NCBI RefSeq assembly: GCF_901933205.1
Contig: NC_044585.1
Location: 7,316,001-7,380,000 of the forward strand
Direction: 5' to 3'
Length of the DNA: 64,000 nucleotides
DNA from: Camarhynchus parvulus
Lineage: Eukaryota > Chordata > Aves > Passeriformes > Thraupidae
The notes below the pieces were generated by a model, which saw nothing but the letters and a program-made list of their open reading frames with translations, searched no databases and had not been told where the DNA came from. The position numbers and the translations under genes were made by a program. The stretch's first letter is position 1. Each line of letters begins with the position of its first letter. Positions 1-64,000 of the stretch are shown here, piece by piece.

Positions 1-1682
1 ACAAGAGTTACAGAGCCAAGAAAATAGTAGCGGATGGCTGAATTAACTAGAGAGAAAAAGCCCAGGATATATAAAACATGGACACTGAAAAATAAAATAA
101 GGGAAGGGGGGATGGTACAGCAAGTAAAACATGGCAAAATTTACATATGGATGAAAAGTAAAATTGGAAATAAAAAATAAATCATGCCAAAAAGCAGTTC
201 AAGGCAGAACCACACTGAAACAAACATTTGCTTATGGTCTTCATGTACTATAGATAATATATCAGAATTTCTTTTTTTTTTTAAATCAACCATTAGACTT
301 TTTTTTTGCACTCCTAAAATTCTACTTTGTCTTGTATACAGATTCCAATAAGAACACTGCACAATTAGCACAAGGGGTCCACGGAAAATTGTCCTTGCTT
401 GCCAGCGATCCTGCCCACAACACAAAAAAAGAGAAAAAAAAAAGGAAAAAAAAATATAAGGAAAGGGTCTGCCGCATGGTACTGTGCCAGTTCCATCTGC
501 TTTTGCCAGCTTGAAAAGTAGGAAACCAAAATTCCCTTCCAGGAGCGTGTGTCTTTCTCTTTTCTTGACGAACTGTCCCTTGTGTTTGTACAAAAAAATT
601 CAGTCTCTCTTTTTTTTTTTTTTTTGTTAAACACAAGCATCCTTCTTCCTGTTCACATGCCATTGCCATTCTGTCTCCAGAGTTGCGAGTTGGTTGTTTT
701 TGGGTTGTTTTTTTTTTTTTAATTTTTTTTTTTAAAACCTTCCTCCCCCCAACATCCACTAAGACCTGCCTCCGAGTTCTTGCATAGTTGAAGTATATAT
801 GCCGTACTGAGCTTTCTGAGTGTGAATTTCTGACTGTGACAAGAGTATGAGTTGTAACCATGTTAACAAATAACCAGAGTGGTTCTAGAAACCATTTTTA
901 TAAAGTCTACCTATGTTAAGAATTTAATATTGGTGTACATTTATATTAACAGAGTATTTACAGTTTGTTTTCTTTTTTTTTTGTTTAAAACAAGAAGTCA
1001 AAAAAAATTCCTCTTAAATTTCTGCATAATATAATAAGGCAAAAACAAACAGTTTTGTACATTATTATTATTATTAATATTTTAATATATATCTGTAACT
1101 TCGGTTCCAAAGTACCAAGGTAAGTGATCAATTGGCCTCAGAAGGGAACCTCACAGTGGACTGTAAAACTACAGTATTTCCATAAATAATACTTTTAAGA
1201 AACCCTGGGTATTTTTTTCTTAAGGATCTGAGGCCTTTAAAATGCAAATTTAACTAAAAACAAAAGCAAAATTTCTTCTTTTTTTAAGTGAATAAAGAGC
1301 ACAAAATTAAAAAAAATACAAATCCATTAAAAATGTTTCTCACATTTGGGAAAAAATGTACAAACTTGATATTCTTAACTCATTTTTTTAGCACAGAAAC
1401 AAAAAACAAAATCAAAAATCAATACCTATATATTAAATTCCCATTCTCAGCAACCTTCTTGTTGGAAAGTCCCCAACCCCATTATTTATGGAAATGTGCT
1501 TAACTTCTACAAATTTTACATTAAAAAAAAAGTTTACAGCAGTGCATTTTGTAAAAGGTTTGTTGTTTTCTTTTTTTGTTGGTTTTTTTTCCTGTTTGTG
1601 TTTTTTTTGTTGTTGTTGTTTGCTTGTTTGTTTGCTTGCTTGTTTTTTATGTACAGGTGAGTTTAAAATTCAATGTTGGGGA
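1..1682 (-). other. FBRSL1: FBRSL1 3' untranslated region (end not located)
   Basis: This sequence follows the TAG stop at 1685-1683 in the transcript. It is AT-rich with many homopolymer runs: on the plus strand there are T-tracts near 271, 300, 610, 710-735, 1580 and 1600, and these are A-tracts in the RNA. I found no canonical AATAAA on the minus strand (TTTATT on plus) between 1 and 1682. ATTAAA variants occur at 1086-1081, 928-923 and 723-718. The 3' end is therefore either variant-driven or beyond the left edge. The small open frames here are products of homopolymer runs. Confidence 0.7.
955..962 (-). promoter_or_regulatory. Pumilio-type response element in the 3' UTR
   Basis: The minus strand reads TGTAAATA, a match to the Pumilio consensus UGUANAUA, in the predicted FBRSL1 3' UTR about 720 nt after the stop. 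An 8-mer this AT-rich can arise by chance in such sequence, so function is only possible. Confidence 0.35.
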
Positions 1683-55300
<53,618 letters not shown>

Positions 55301-57059
55301 CTGAAAAAGGAAGAGAAAGAGAGGGTGAATAATCGTGAAGGAGAAATTGGGAAGGCTTGCTCACAAAAACACAGCTCATAAAACAAGTGGGTTATCTGGA
55401 GACCTGCAGTTGCGCATTGCACCTGGAGGGTGCAATGTTGTGCCATTAAAGAACGAGCATGCATCCTGAGGAGATGAAAGCCAAGCAAGAGGACTGTCCT
55501 GATCTCACCCAACTACATCCTCCTGTCTCGTTTGTTTAAGGCAGCCATGCAATGCACAGCTATTTTATCCATGATTCCTCGTATAAAAACAAAACCAGTG
55601 AAATTGCTATCAAGCTGAAGAAAAAAAGAAAAAAGAAACCAAAACACATTTCAAAGGCTCTCTCACTGAAAATAAGCTCAATTCTTGCTGAACATGCAAA
55701 ATGTAATTTGTGTATTGGAAACACAAGTTGCAACTGAACACATCTGTATGAAGGAGGGTGTTGTTCAATATTATGCCAAATGATAGGTACATGCTGCTAT
55801 GCACTTAGTTGAGTATGAAATAAAACGACTTCCTCTTGGAAGAAGCCCGTATCCTTGCAGACTGGGTTGCACTATGCTGTCTGAACTTCACAGCAGTGTA
55901 TTTGTGCTCCTCACAGCTCTGGGAAACAGTTAAAGAAATCCAATTAACCTAAACCTTGTAAACAGCTTCATGATAATCAGGGTCACTGGGTTACAGACAA
56001 GATGATAACGACAGACAGGGAAAAAAAAAGTCCATTCATTGTAACTAAAGCTTTTATGAGTTAATTTGATGGTTTCCTTTCCTCCCCCCACTGATATCAA
56101 GCAGTCAACCGATTTCAGCATAAGCTTTTCCTCCTCGCTATCTGATAAAATAGCAAGCAGCCTCTCCAGAATCAAAGCTGGTCTGGGAGCAGGAGCACGA
56201 TCAACATTACTACCATCTACAAGAAAGTATCATCAATGTGTTGGCACTGACTGCTGCATGAATAAAATGGGTGAAGTACAAAGCTGACGAGCAAAAGATA
56301 CTGAAAGTGAAAAAAGCCTTTTTCCCCTGGCTCTGCTTTAAAAACAATTAATTAATTCAACACATGGCTGAACTAAGTTGATTTTATTTTTGATTTTATT
56401 GATTTTATTCTAAGGTGCCTTGGGAGATTTGCATGATAAAGAGCACTACAAATTGTATTACATTGCTATATATTTTAAATGACGACTCAGAAGGAAAAAA
56501 ACAAATAGTAAAATGCAAGAAGTTCTGCATGAGATATAGTAAGAAGCAAGAGTGATCCATTAATGTTACTTCTAAGAAAAGTGGCACTGCAAGCACTGAA
56601 TGTCTTACTTAATGCAAATGTATAAAAAAGAGAGGGAAAACAACATGAAAAATAGGTTGAGGCTGAGACACATAAGAAAAAAATTCTGAATTATGTCCAC
56701 GACAAAGCTGCACGTGTAGCTGTGGCATGTATGATCATTACACAGCTCAGCAAAAAGATCCTAAAATCTTAGGGAAAATCAGTTACCTGCACGATCCCTT
56801 CACTGCATGGATTAAAAAGAGGAAGAACCAGGATTAAACAACGTTTTGCCTAGGCTGGTTTGCAAAGAAAGTGTAACAGAGTCACACAGCAGCAACAACA
56901 GTGGTGCATAAAACGTTTGACAGCCAACTCTGAATTTACAACCCATTGTTAGGAGATTTTTCACTTATAATCAACACCAAGTCACCACGGACGCAGAACA
57001 CATCTGCAGGCTCTGGGAACTCACCCATGCTAACAGCTCACACAAAGCCAGGGCTACTC

Positions 57060-57175
57060 TCAAAGCACTCCACAAGCACTGGGACACGTGGCAGGTGAAT
57101 AAATAAGATTCCCCCGTTTTACAGGCAATGAAACTTCGGGGTGGCTTGCACTAAAGCCCCAGCAGTAAATTGGCC
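57060..57175 (+). mobile_element. MIR-like SINE remnant
   Basis: The plus strand reads caaagcactccacaagcact, then gattcccccgttttacaggc and aatgaaacttcggg, followed by a tract matching 'ttgcccaaggtcacacagc' loosely. The order fits the MIR core and tail, strongly diverged. Confidence 0.5.
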
Positions 57176-60100
57176 ACTGAGCCACAAATCCTAAGTGCCG
57201 GGTCCAGACGCTGGGGTGTGCAGCTCTCCAGAGGAGCCTGCTTGGGAGAGCCCTTCCTGGGGAGCCAGCCATGGCTGGAGGCAGCCACCCCAGGTGGGAG
57301 AAGCTTTGTGCTTCCCCTGGTCTGGACAGTCTGGGCTCAGAGCCCCAACTTTGAGTCAGCCACCAGCTCAGTGCCCTCCGTGCACCTCGGTACCGCGGGC
57401 TCAGCGCTCAGCCGGGAGCCAAAGATCTCAGTGCTACAGGTCCAGACTGTATAAAAACAATGTTTAAGGAAGTCAAGCCAGAAAATTCACTTTAAAGACC
57501 AAGTAAAACAGCCGGATTATTGCTCAGTCTTCTGCTATCAGCATGTGCCACCGCCTTCCACAATCAGAGTCAACATTTACAGAGCAGCGTTTTCAACATC
57601 GCAGCTTCAGTTCACAGACACAAACCTTCACACCTAGAGTTTACAGTAACTTTTGCTCTCACTTCTGGTGATTCCTAGCTCCAGATCTGAGCAGTTTTTG
57701 GCACGAGCACCATTCTGAAACAGTGAACGCCTGTGCTATAGGATATTCTGCGAGCTGCTGTAAAGGCAGGAGGGAAGCTGGGGGAGGAAGAGCCTGAATA
57801 CACCATTCAGCCCTATCAGTCACCCTTTAAAGAAAGCGTACAATAAAACCTATGTGTCTGAGGGAGCCCACTAATGAGGGAAAAAATCCAGCAAACCAAC
57901 ACATCTGCTAAAACAAGTCCCCTCCCAAATACTGCCGTTCCAAGCAAATCATTTGCATATGTTTAAGAAGGGTTTTAAAAATAATATTAATAAAGTGGAA
58001 TTCTTCCCTTGTGAACAAAACCAGGCATTTTGGAGTCTTTTATGCAGAGTTCAAGCCATCGCAGGAAATCACATGTTCTTTGATTGCAAAATGAAACTAA
58101 AGATTTCCTTTTTTCCCCCTCTTGTTGCCTCCTGCCTGTCTCCATCTGAAGGACCATTTCACAAACCCCTCGAGTTCCTTTTTGTTGCTGCACAAGGCAG
58201 CGAGACCTGCCCAGCCTGAAGCTCACAGACAGAAGACACCTCCACCCTTCCTTGCTCACTGGCTGCTCATCTCCCTTGCCTGGAGCACAGCCCACAGCCA
58301 CAGAACCCACCACAGCCGTGTGCTCATAAAAATGCTGCTTGCACAGTCCCACGCTGTCCCCAGGAACAACTGTGGCACTTGAAGCATACCTGACATCTGT
58401 CCCCAGAGCAGCAGTTCCTGAGGTAACCTCATGTTGCTGAAATCCCTAAGCCCAGCACCCTTTCCATGACACCGAGCCTTCCAAGTCCCCTTTGTGGCTT
58501 ATTCAATGAAGTTACCGATCCTTTGTCACTTTTTGATTTTCTTTCTTTTCTACTCTAGACCTAAAGGGGAAAACGCCTCCACCCAGACCTGTGACAGCTT
58601 GAAACCAGGCTGAATGCACTGCAGAGGAAAATAACATTTCTGCCCTTTTCTGCTTTGTGGAGAGCAAGCAGAGGAGTGGTGCTGCAGTCCCTCCCCCTTC
58701 CTCCCCTTGAACCCAGCACATATAAACACTGATTCAATTTTCAGCACTAAAAGCTCAGCAAAGGCAGCTTTTTCCTCAAATGTGAGGTGGTAACCACAAA
58801 GGATGTAGCACACCCTCTCCAGTGAAGGTGAGCAGTGAGCCACAATGAAGTCCATGCCTCATCCACCCTGGTTCCCACCAACCCAAGGCTGCTGAAAGGT
58901 GCAAGAGCTCTCGCAGATTAATAATTTAATGGTTATATATAACAGAACAACATCATCTGACCAAGGCAGCACTATAAATTATGTCAGGCCTCACAGCAAT
59001 TACTTCTTTTTGTCCCCTTTATTCATAGCCTATAAATGGCTAACAGGGAATAGAACTGCTCCTTATCACCAACGGCAGAGGCTCTGTGGACCTTCATGGC
59101 TTCTCCAGGAGCACCAAATGCCAGATCCAAGCCTGAAACTCCAGGAGCCTGATAGCAAGACATTGGCAAACTGCTAATAAGGCTGCAGTTCTGGTTGACA
59201 AGGAACAAGCAAAGTGGTGTTAGGGACCTGGTACGTATGTCATGTACAGGGCAAAAGCCAAGCATTCCCTCCAAGTGAGTCCAGTGCAGTAGGCAGAAGA
59301 AGGAGACAGTAAAATACAGTTTAGATTTTAGATCTGGATGGCTGCCTATCTACTAGACAGCCAAGAGCCAGTCTCAAGAGAGCCTGTTTGCACAATTACT
59401 GAACTTAGCAAGCACTAAAAAGCTCACAAGAAAACCCCTCTCTGGGAGATTTCCAAACTAGAAGTGCTGGATAGGCTTCAAGAAAGTTTTAGCACAAAGC
59501 ACAGACAATACCTGAAAATTTTGGATCGATTTTCATTCTTTCCTTTGATCTGTATCCCTTGCTTTTACCAACCACTCCAATGGCACTTGATCGCTTGTCC
59601 AGCAGAGAATTTCAGCACGTCAGAACTGCTTCACTACTCTGCAGTTCACTCTGCAAGTCATTCATCCCAGAGCCCTCATGCAGTAATATGAGAACAATAA
59701 CTAAAACAGGAAGGTATTGTTTGGGTTGTGATTCTCCTGTAGGAAATGGAAATTGATACATATGGAAAGGTGCAAGAGTAGCCCAGAAATAGCGCACATG
59801 CACACAAAAACCCAATGTAAAAATCCCCCTTAAGACCAACAGAGTACTCTACACATTTCAGGATATAGAAGCAGCCCATGGGTAACACTGCCTGCATTGT
59901 GAGGGGATGTTTCAAGGTAGCCTACAGTCTTTCCAAAACATGCATTAGTTTTGGAGAGAAACCTCAGCCCAGTTAGGAAGACAAAAGAAAAGTCAGACCT
60001 GCAACTCCATAATTTTTGTTACCCTACTAGGAATATCCAGCTTTGTGGTACACAGCTGGCTGGGACACAGCACAGCCCAGCTGTGTGAGGGATTACACAA

Positions 60101-63100
60101 GAGGGAACAGGACTTCTACAAATCCACACTGTGATTATCTTCCCACAGAATTTATAGGCTGCGCTTTCAAGAGGGCTCAGCACTCAGCAGCTGCCTTTGG
60201 GGCATCAGCCTGACTGGAGCTACTGGGTATAGAGCAGTTCCAAAAATCCATTTAGAAACCTGAATGGTGACTAGGTTGTTCTGAAAAATCTGGTTACAGC
60301 TGATTTTTTTTTAGTCAGGATCATTTATGAAATTCTGTCTGTTGACCTCCAGTGCAAATAAGGACTAATAATAAATAATATTCCCAAAGGAAGAGTCTCC
60401 ACCTTTCCAGCAATCCTAAAGACACACTTGTACCTTCAGTTACACCATAACACTTCACAGTGAAACATGCAGCACAAACAGCCCAAACCAGCAACTACTT
60501 ATTGATTGGGCAATGCCTTAAATGCCACAGATACTTCCAGTTCAATTATGATTCAAGGCCATCTCTGAGAGGTAGTGATGGGTCTTCTCTATCTTTCATG
60601 AATTTACTCTATAGAATGCTCACCAGAAACAAAATGTTTCTTGGACTCTACTTCCATGCAGCAACACACTTGTTTAGGTTCCCACCTACATCCATTTAGC
60701 ACACACATATTCAGTACTACTCTGCTCCTGGAAGGGACTGTCACCATGCACTCGCCTCTTTGTCACTTTTTCTCCCAAAATGCTCATTTCTCTCAGCAGT
60801 TTATATAACCATGACTGTTTTTTGCAACAGCCCCTTTGAGAAGCCAGCCCGAGTCTGGGAACACAGATTAAATTAGGCCATAGAGAGCCTAGAAGCAGAG
60901 ATCACTGGTCCTAATTCACCACTGAATTACACCGACTTTACACAATGGCAAGTGGAATGGGAGGCACAGTGGATGAGGACTGGAAGGCACCGAAGGAAAT
61001 GCTGTGCAGGGCAGTGAGGAACCAAGCTCATTGCTCCTCCACAAGTTCGACACCTTGTTTTGGTCCTCTTTTGGCAAGACAGTGGTAAGCTTAAACTGAC
61101 AATGTTTTGAACCCTGAGCATGTTCCTCATCATTTTACAACCATCGTGGGACTGAACAAACCAGTTTCAACCGAGCATCAGCAGCAGTAATTCTTAAACA
61201 CAGGCTGCCGTGGTGTGTTATTGCACAGATGTGCCTCTTCCCTGACAAAGAGTGACTGAATCCGGGGCACAGCCTGCTAACTCCTCTTCCCTCTCCCCTC
61301 AAAGCATCCCCCCAGCCCCTGGGGAACGGCTGCAGCCCAGAGTTCTCCCCTTCCCATCCCCTCCATTAGCGATGCTTTATGATTCATCTTCCTCTGAGCA
61401 GTTGCTGTCTCCCAAAGGAAAAGATCAAACTCCCTCTCCTTCCCAGCTCAGCTCCAATAAATAAATAAATAGATACATGTACTGAAAAAAAATTAGTGAA
61501 GGAGGAGAAGGGAGGAAGCTGGGGAGTTCCTGGACCTCACCTCGTCAGACAGCTGCAGAAGGTTCCTTGGTTGTTTCCAGAGACACCAATAAGGAAAGAA
61601 AATTTCCAGCTGTTCCTCATTAAAACCAGCCAAAATACTTGCTTAATGTTAGTGTGCCTGTGTGTCCTAATTTAAATTAGGGTGCACTTGGTCCTTATCT
61701 CAGGATCTTCCTCCTGCAAAACTCAGCCCCCCAACCACTACCAAATCTACCTTCACTTTACACTCCTGGTATTTTCCACTTTAATCAGCACTGATTTCCC
61801 CATAACACGTGTTCATATGCTCCTGGGTGTTCTGCTCTATGAATGGCATCCAGAGGACAGTCTGGATGTGCCACTGGGTGAGGCTGCAGCTCTCAGTGTA
61901 AGCTGGAGGCAGTGATGTGTCCGTGTTAAAGGCAACTGATACACACCACAGCCAGGGAAACTCAGTTCTCCATGACACACTGAGAAAAGGGCTGTGTGTG
62001 GCCTGCTTTAAAACATCCCAAACACCAGAGCCCTCATGCCCTTCTCAGAGAGCTGATCCCTTCCCAAAACAGACTTCAGCCTACACTTCCACATTCAAAT
62101 TTTTTCATTGCCCAGACACTCACTTAGGCAAGCAGAGATTTGATTTATCTTCTGCTACAAATGTAAGGGAAAACCTGCCTTCAGGTGGGGAAGGTTGGGA
62201 ACGCTGTGTAACACACTGCTACAGCAGTTTGTATTATTGTCATTACAGCTTGATCCTATCTAGTCAGCCCATCTATTTGGTGGGGATATGGCTTTTTATT
62301 TGCACTAAATCAGAGGGAACGGCGAGTGCTCTTTGCAGAACTATCTAAAACTTCTTATAATTCAAAGGCTGCACTGTGGGAAGAGCGATGGGGGAGAGCA
62401 GGGACTGTGCTGCGAATGACAGGTGGCAGACTGTTGTTTGGTACCTACCAAATTACTCTGCTGCTTCCAGGGCTGCCTTGGCATTTCATTATCCCAACTC
62501 TCTCCTGGAAGGATGCGGACATAAATTCACACCTCATGTCCTGGTTTCCGTCAAACTGAGTAAGAGTGCAAATGCTGGCACCAACTGGGAATGCCAAGCA
62601 GGGCTTGGCATGCTAGAACAAACTCTCAGCTGTGGTCTTTGCCAGCTACCTGCATTTATCATTGTAATGGCCTGCCAGACAGGACTTGGCAAGCGACGGA
62701 GGAGGGCGGGAGGAGGAGGGCCAGGCTCTGCACTGCCAAGCAATTCATTCCTGTAGCTCCTGCCATCACTGTACCAGCAGGGCAACCTTCATTTTATTTT
62801 ATCTTTTAACCAATTATGTGTCACCCAAATCCCACCTGCAGCTTTCTCCAACACAAATGGCTATAAATCACAGTTCAGAGACCAAGAGGGTTTTGCAAGA
62901 CATTTGATTTCATAAAAAGGTCACTGTCTGTCTGAGGATTGCTGCAGTTCAAAAATGAACTGAATAACAACCTGCATTGGCAGACAGGGAAGGAACTGCT
63001 TCCCTCGTCTGTTGCATGTTGTCAGATAATATTAGAACAATTAGGGAGGCCAACAATGGCAGGATCATTAGGATTCAGCTGAACCAAAGCACTGATAAAA

Positions 63101-63643
63101 ATTCAGTGAAATATCTCCTCCTTTCAGTTTTTGAAGAAAACATAATCAAATCAATAAAAAAGGGAAAATTGCATGAGCACACCAGAAACATTCAACATAA
63201 CCTCCTTGAGCAGACAAACACAATACATGCCTGTCATCACTGCAGCCTTCTCCAATCTGCCTGGGTATTCCAGAGCTTAACCCACAGCTTTGCTATTTCT
63301 CAGGGCACTACTCTGTGGTCTCAGACCACTCAGCATGGTCTGCTCTCTAGGGAAAATGCTGTATTCTTGTTTTTAATCCATACACTGGATACATAGTGAA
63401 CTCCATATAGAATTTTAAGTGAACCATATCGCAGAGCAAACATTGAAGGGTGCTCAGAAATCATTTGACACTGATGCTGTTCTGGACACCCTTAGCGTCC
63501 ATCCTTTTCTTGCAGGTGACATGTCATGCCAGACAGTCCTGACAAACCAGCATCAAATTCTCTGAACAGCATCAGGTTAACTGCAGTGAGTACATGAGGC
63601 ACAGAGAAGATGGCTTTGTGCTCCTAGCCCAGACCATGGCACG

Positions 63644-63682
63644 TGACACACGGACATCCCTCTGTGACACACGGACATCCCA
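63644..63682. repeat. short direct repeat
   Basis: The 18-bp word gtgacacacggacatccc occurs twice, starting 21 bp apart. No function is apparent. Confidence 0.85.
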
Positions 63683-64000
63683 CAATTTCCCACTGTGGAT
63701 GCAATCCTGACATGGCCCTTTCCTGGGCCTATGGGGTCAGGGAGCTTATCAGGAAAGCAGCTCTTGTCTGCTGCCATTGAAACTTGCTGTCTTACCCACA
63801 GCAACCTCAAAGGAGTGCCTCTGCAGAAGGCTCTTTTGTTGTTGTTGTTTCTAAATCACTGCTCCAAAATATTTCTTGGCTGCATCCCAGGGCTGAAGCC
63901 TTATCTGCCCATCCCCCCGGCAGACACACAGCAGCTGCAGAGGCTTATCACAGTTGCCTGTCCACTGAGTTTACAAATTAACACCCTATCGAGGCTGCAC

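Larger units (their letters stand above)
55301..64000 (-). other. FBRSL1 upstream intron (partial), at least 8.7 kb
   Basis: It begins, in transcript order, beyond the right edge and ends at the TTTTTCAG acceptor at 55301. It contains a MIR-like remnant (about 57060-57175), a possible ancient repeat near 60905-60945, a weak 12-nt microexon candidate (61541-61552) and a small direct repeat (63644-63682). I saw no promoter or CpG island. Confidence 0.75.

Noticed and set aside
141..861. Several ORFs rich in Lys or Phe near the left edge
   Set aside because: They are created by A/T homopolymer runs in the 3' UTR.
56786..56801. 16-nt microexon candidate on minus (CCATGCAG ... TGCAG|GTAACTG)
   Set aside because: The donor is good but 16 nt would shift the phase expected before the 46-nt exon unless paired with another exon, and the encoded residues show no AUTS2 similarity.

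Overview
The window looks like a bird genome, or at least a sauropsid one. It is unique, intron-rich sequence with very few interspersed repeats. It carries a CR1-type LINE 3' end in the form typical of birds, plus a few old MIR-like SINE remnants. The species cannot be named from the sequence.

I recognise one gene, read from right to left on the minus strand. It is the 3' part of an AUTS2-family gene. The best assignment is FBRSL1 (fibrosin-like 1, the AUTS2 paralogue): every exon aligns to AUTS2 in order, but identity is too low for avian AUTS2, which is very conserved. I placed 14 coding exons (55255-55300 down to 1683-2916) using splice sites, reading phase and family similarity. They total 2,859 nt, an exact multiple of three, and give 952 residues ending in ...KEVEAR and a TAG stop. 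The promoter, first exons and N-terminus lie beyond the right edge. The 3' UTR fills 1-1682 and may run off the left edge.

Layout from high to low coordinates: partial upstream intron (55301-64000); a 46-nt exon; a 27.9-kb intron (27386-55254) with CpG-richer, enhancer-like stretches and an orphan exon-like ORF at 47429-47703; a Pro/Gln-rich exon (26989-27385); then twelve exons in the left 25 kb. These include the His-X repeat exon (20407-20621), the core KPGKW exon (12228-12299) with a 30-nt microexon before it, and the long terminal exon. Family knowledge suggests a nuclear protein working with non-canonical Polycomb PRC1 complexes in transcriptional control.

The most interesting signals are around 20.4-21.5 kb. 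A previously unplaced 161-nt exon-like segment (20713-20873) has strong splice sites and an open frame. It joins in frame between the exons at 26989-27385 and 20407-20621 only if the 110-nt exon at 25144-25253 is skipped, which makes the two a potential mutually exclusive pair. Immediately upstream in the transcript lie a G-quadruplex-prone G-rich block and a 13-copy 33-bp minisatellite. Also notable are a phase-neutral 30-nt candidate cassette at 7977-8006 and tandem donor sites on the constitutive microexon.
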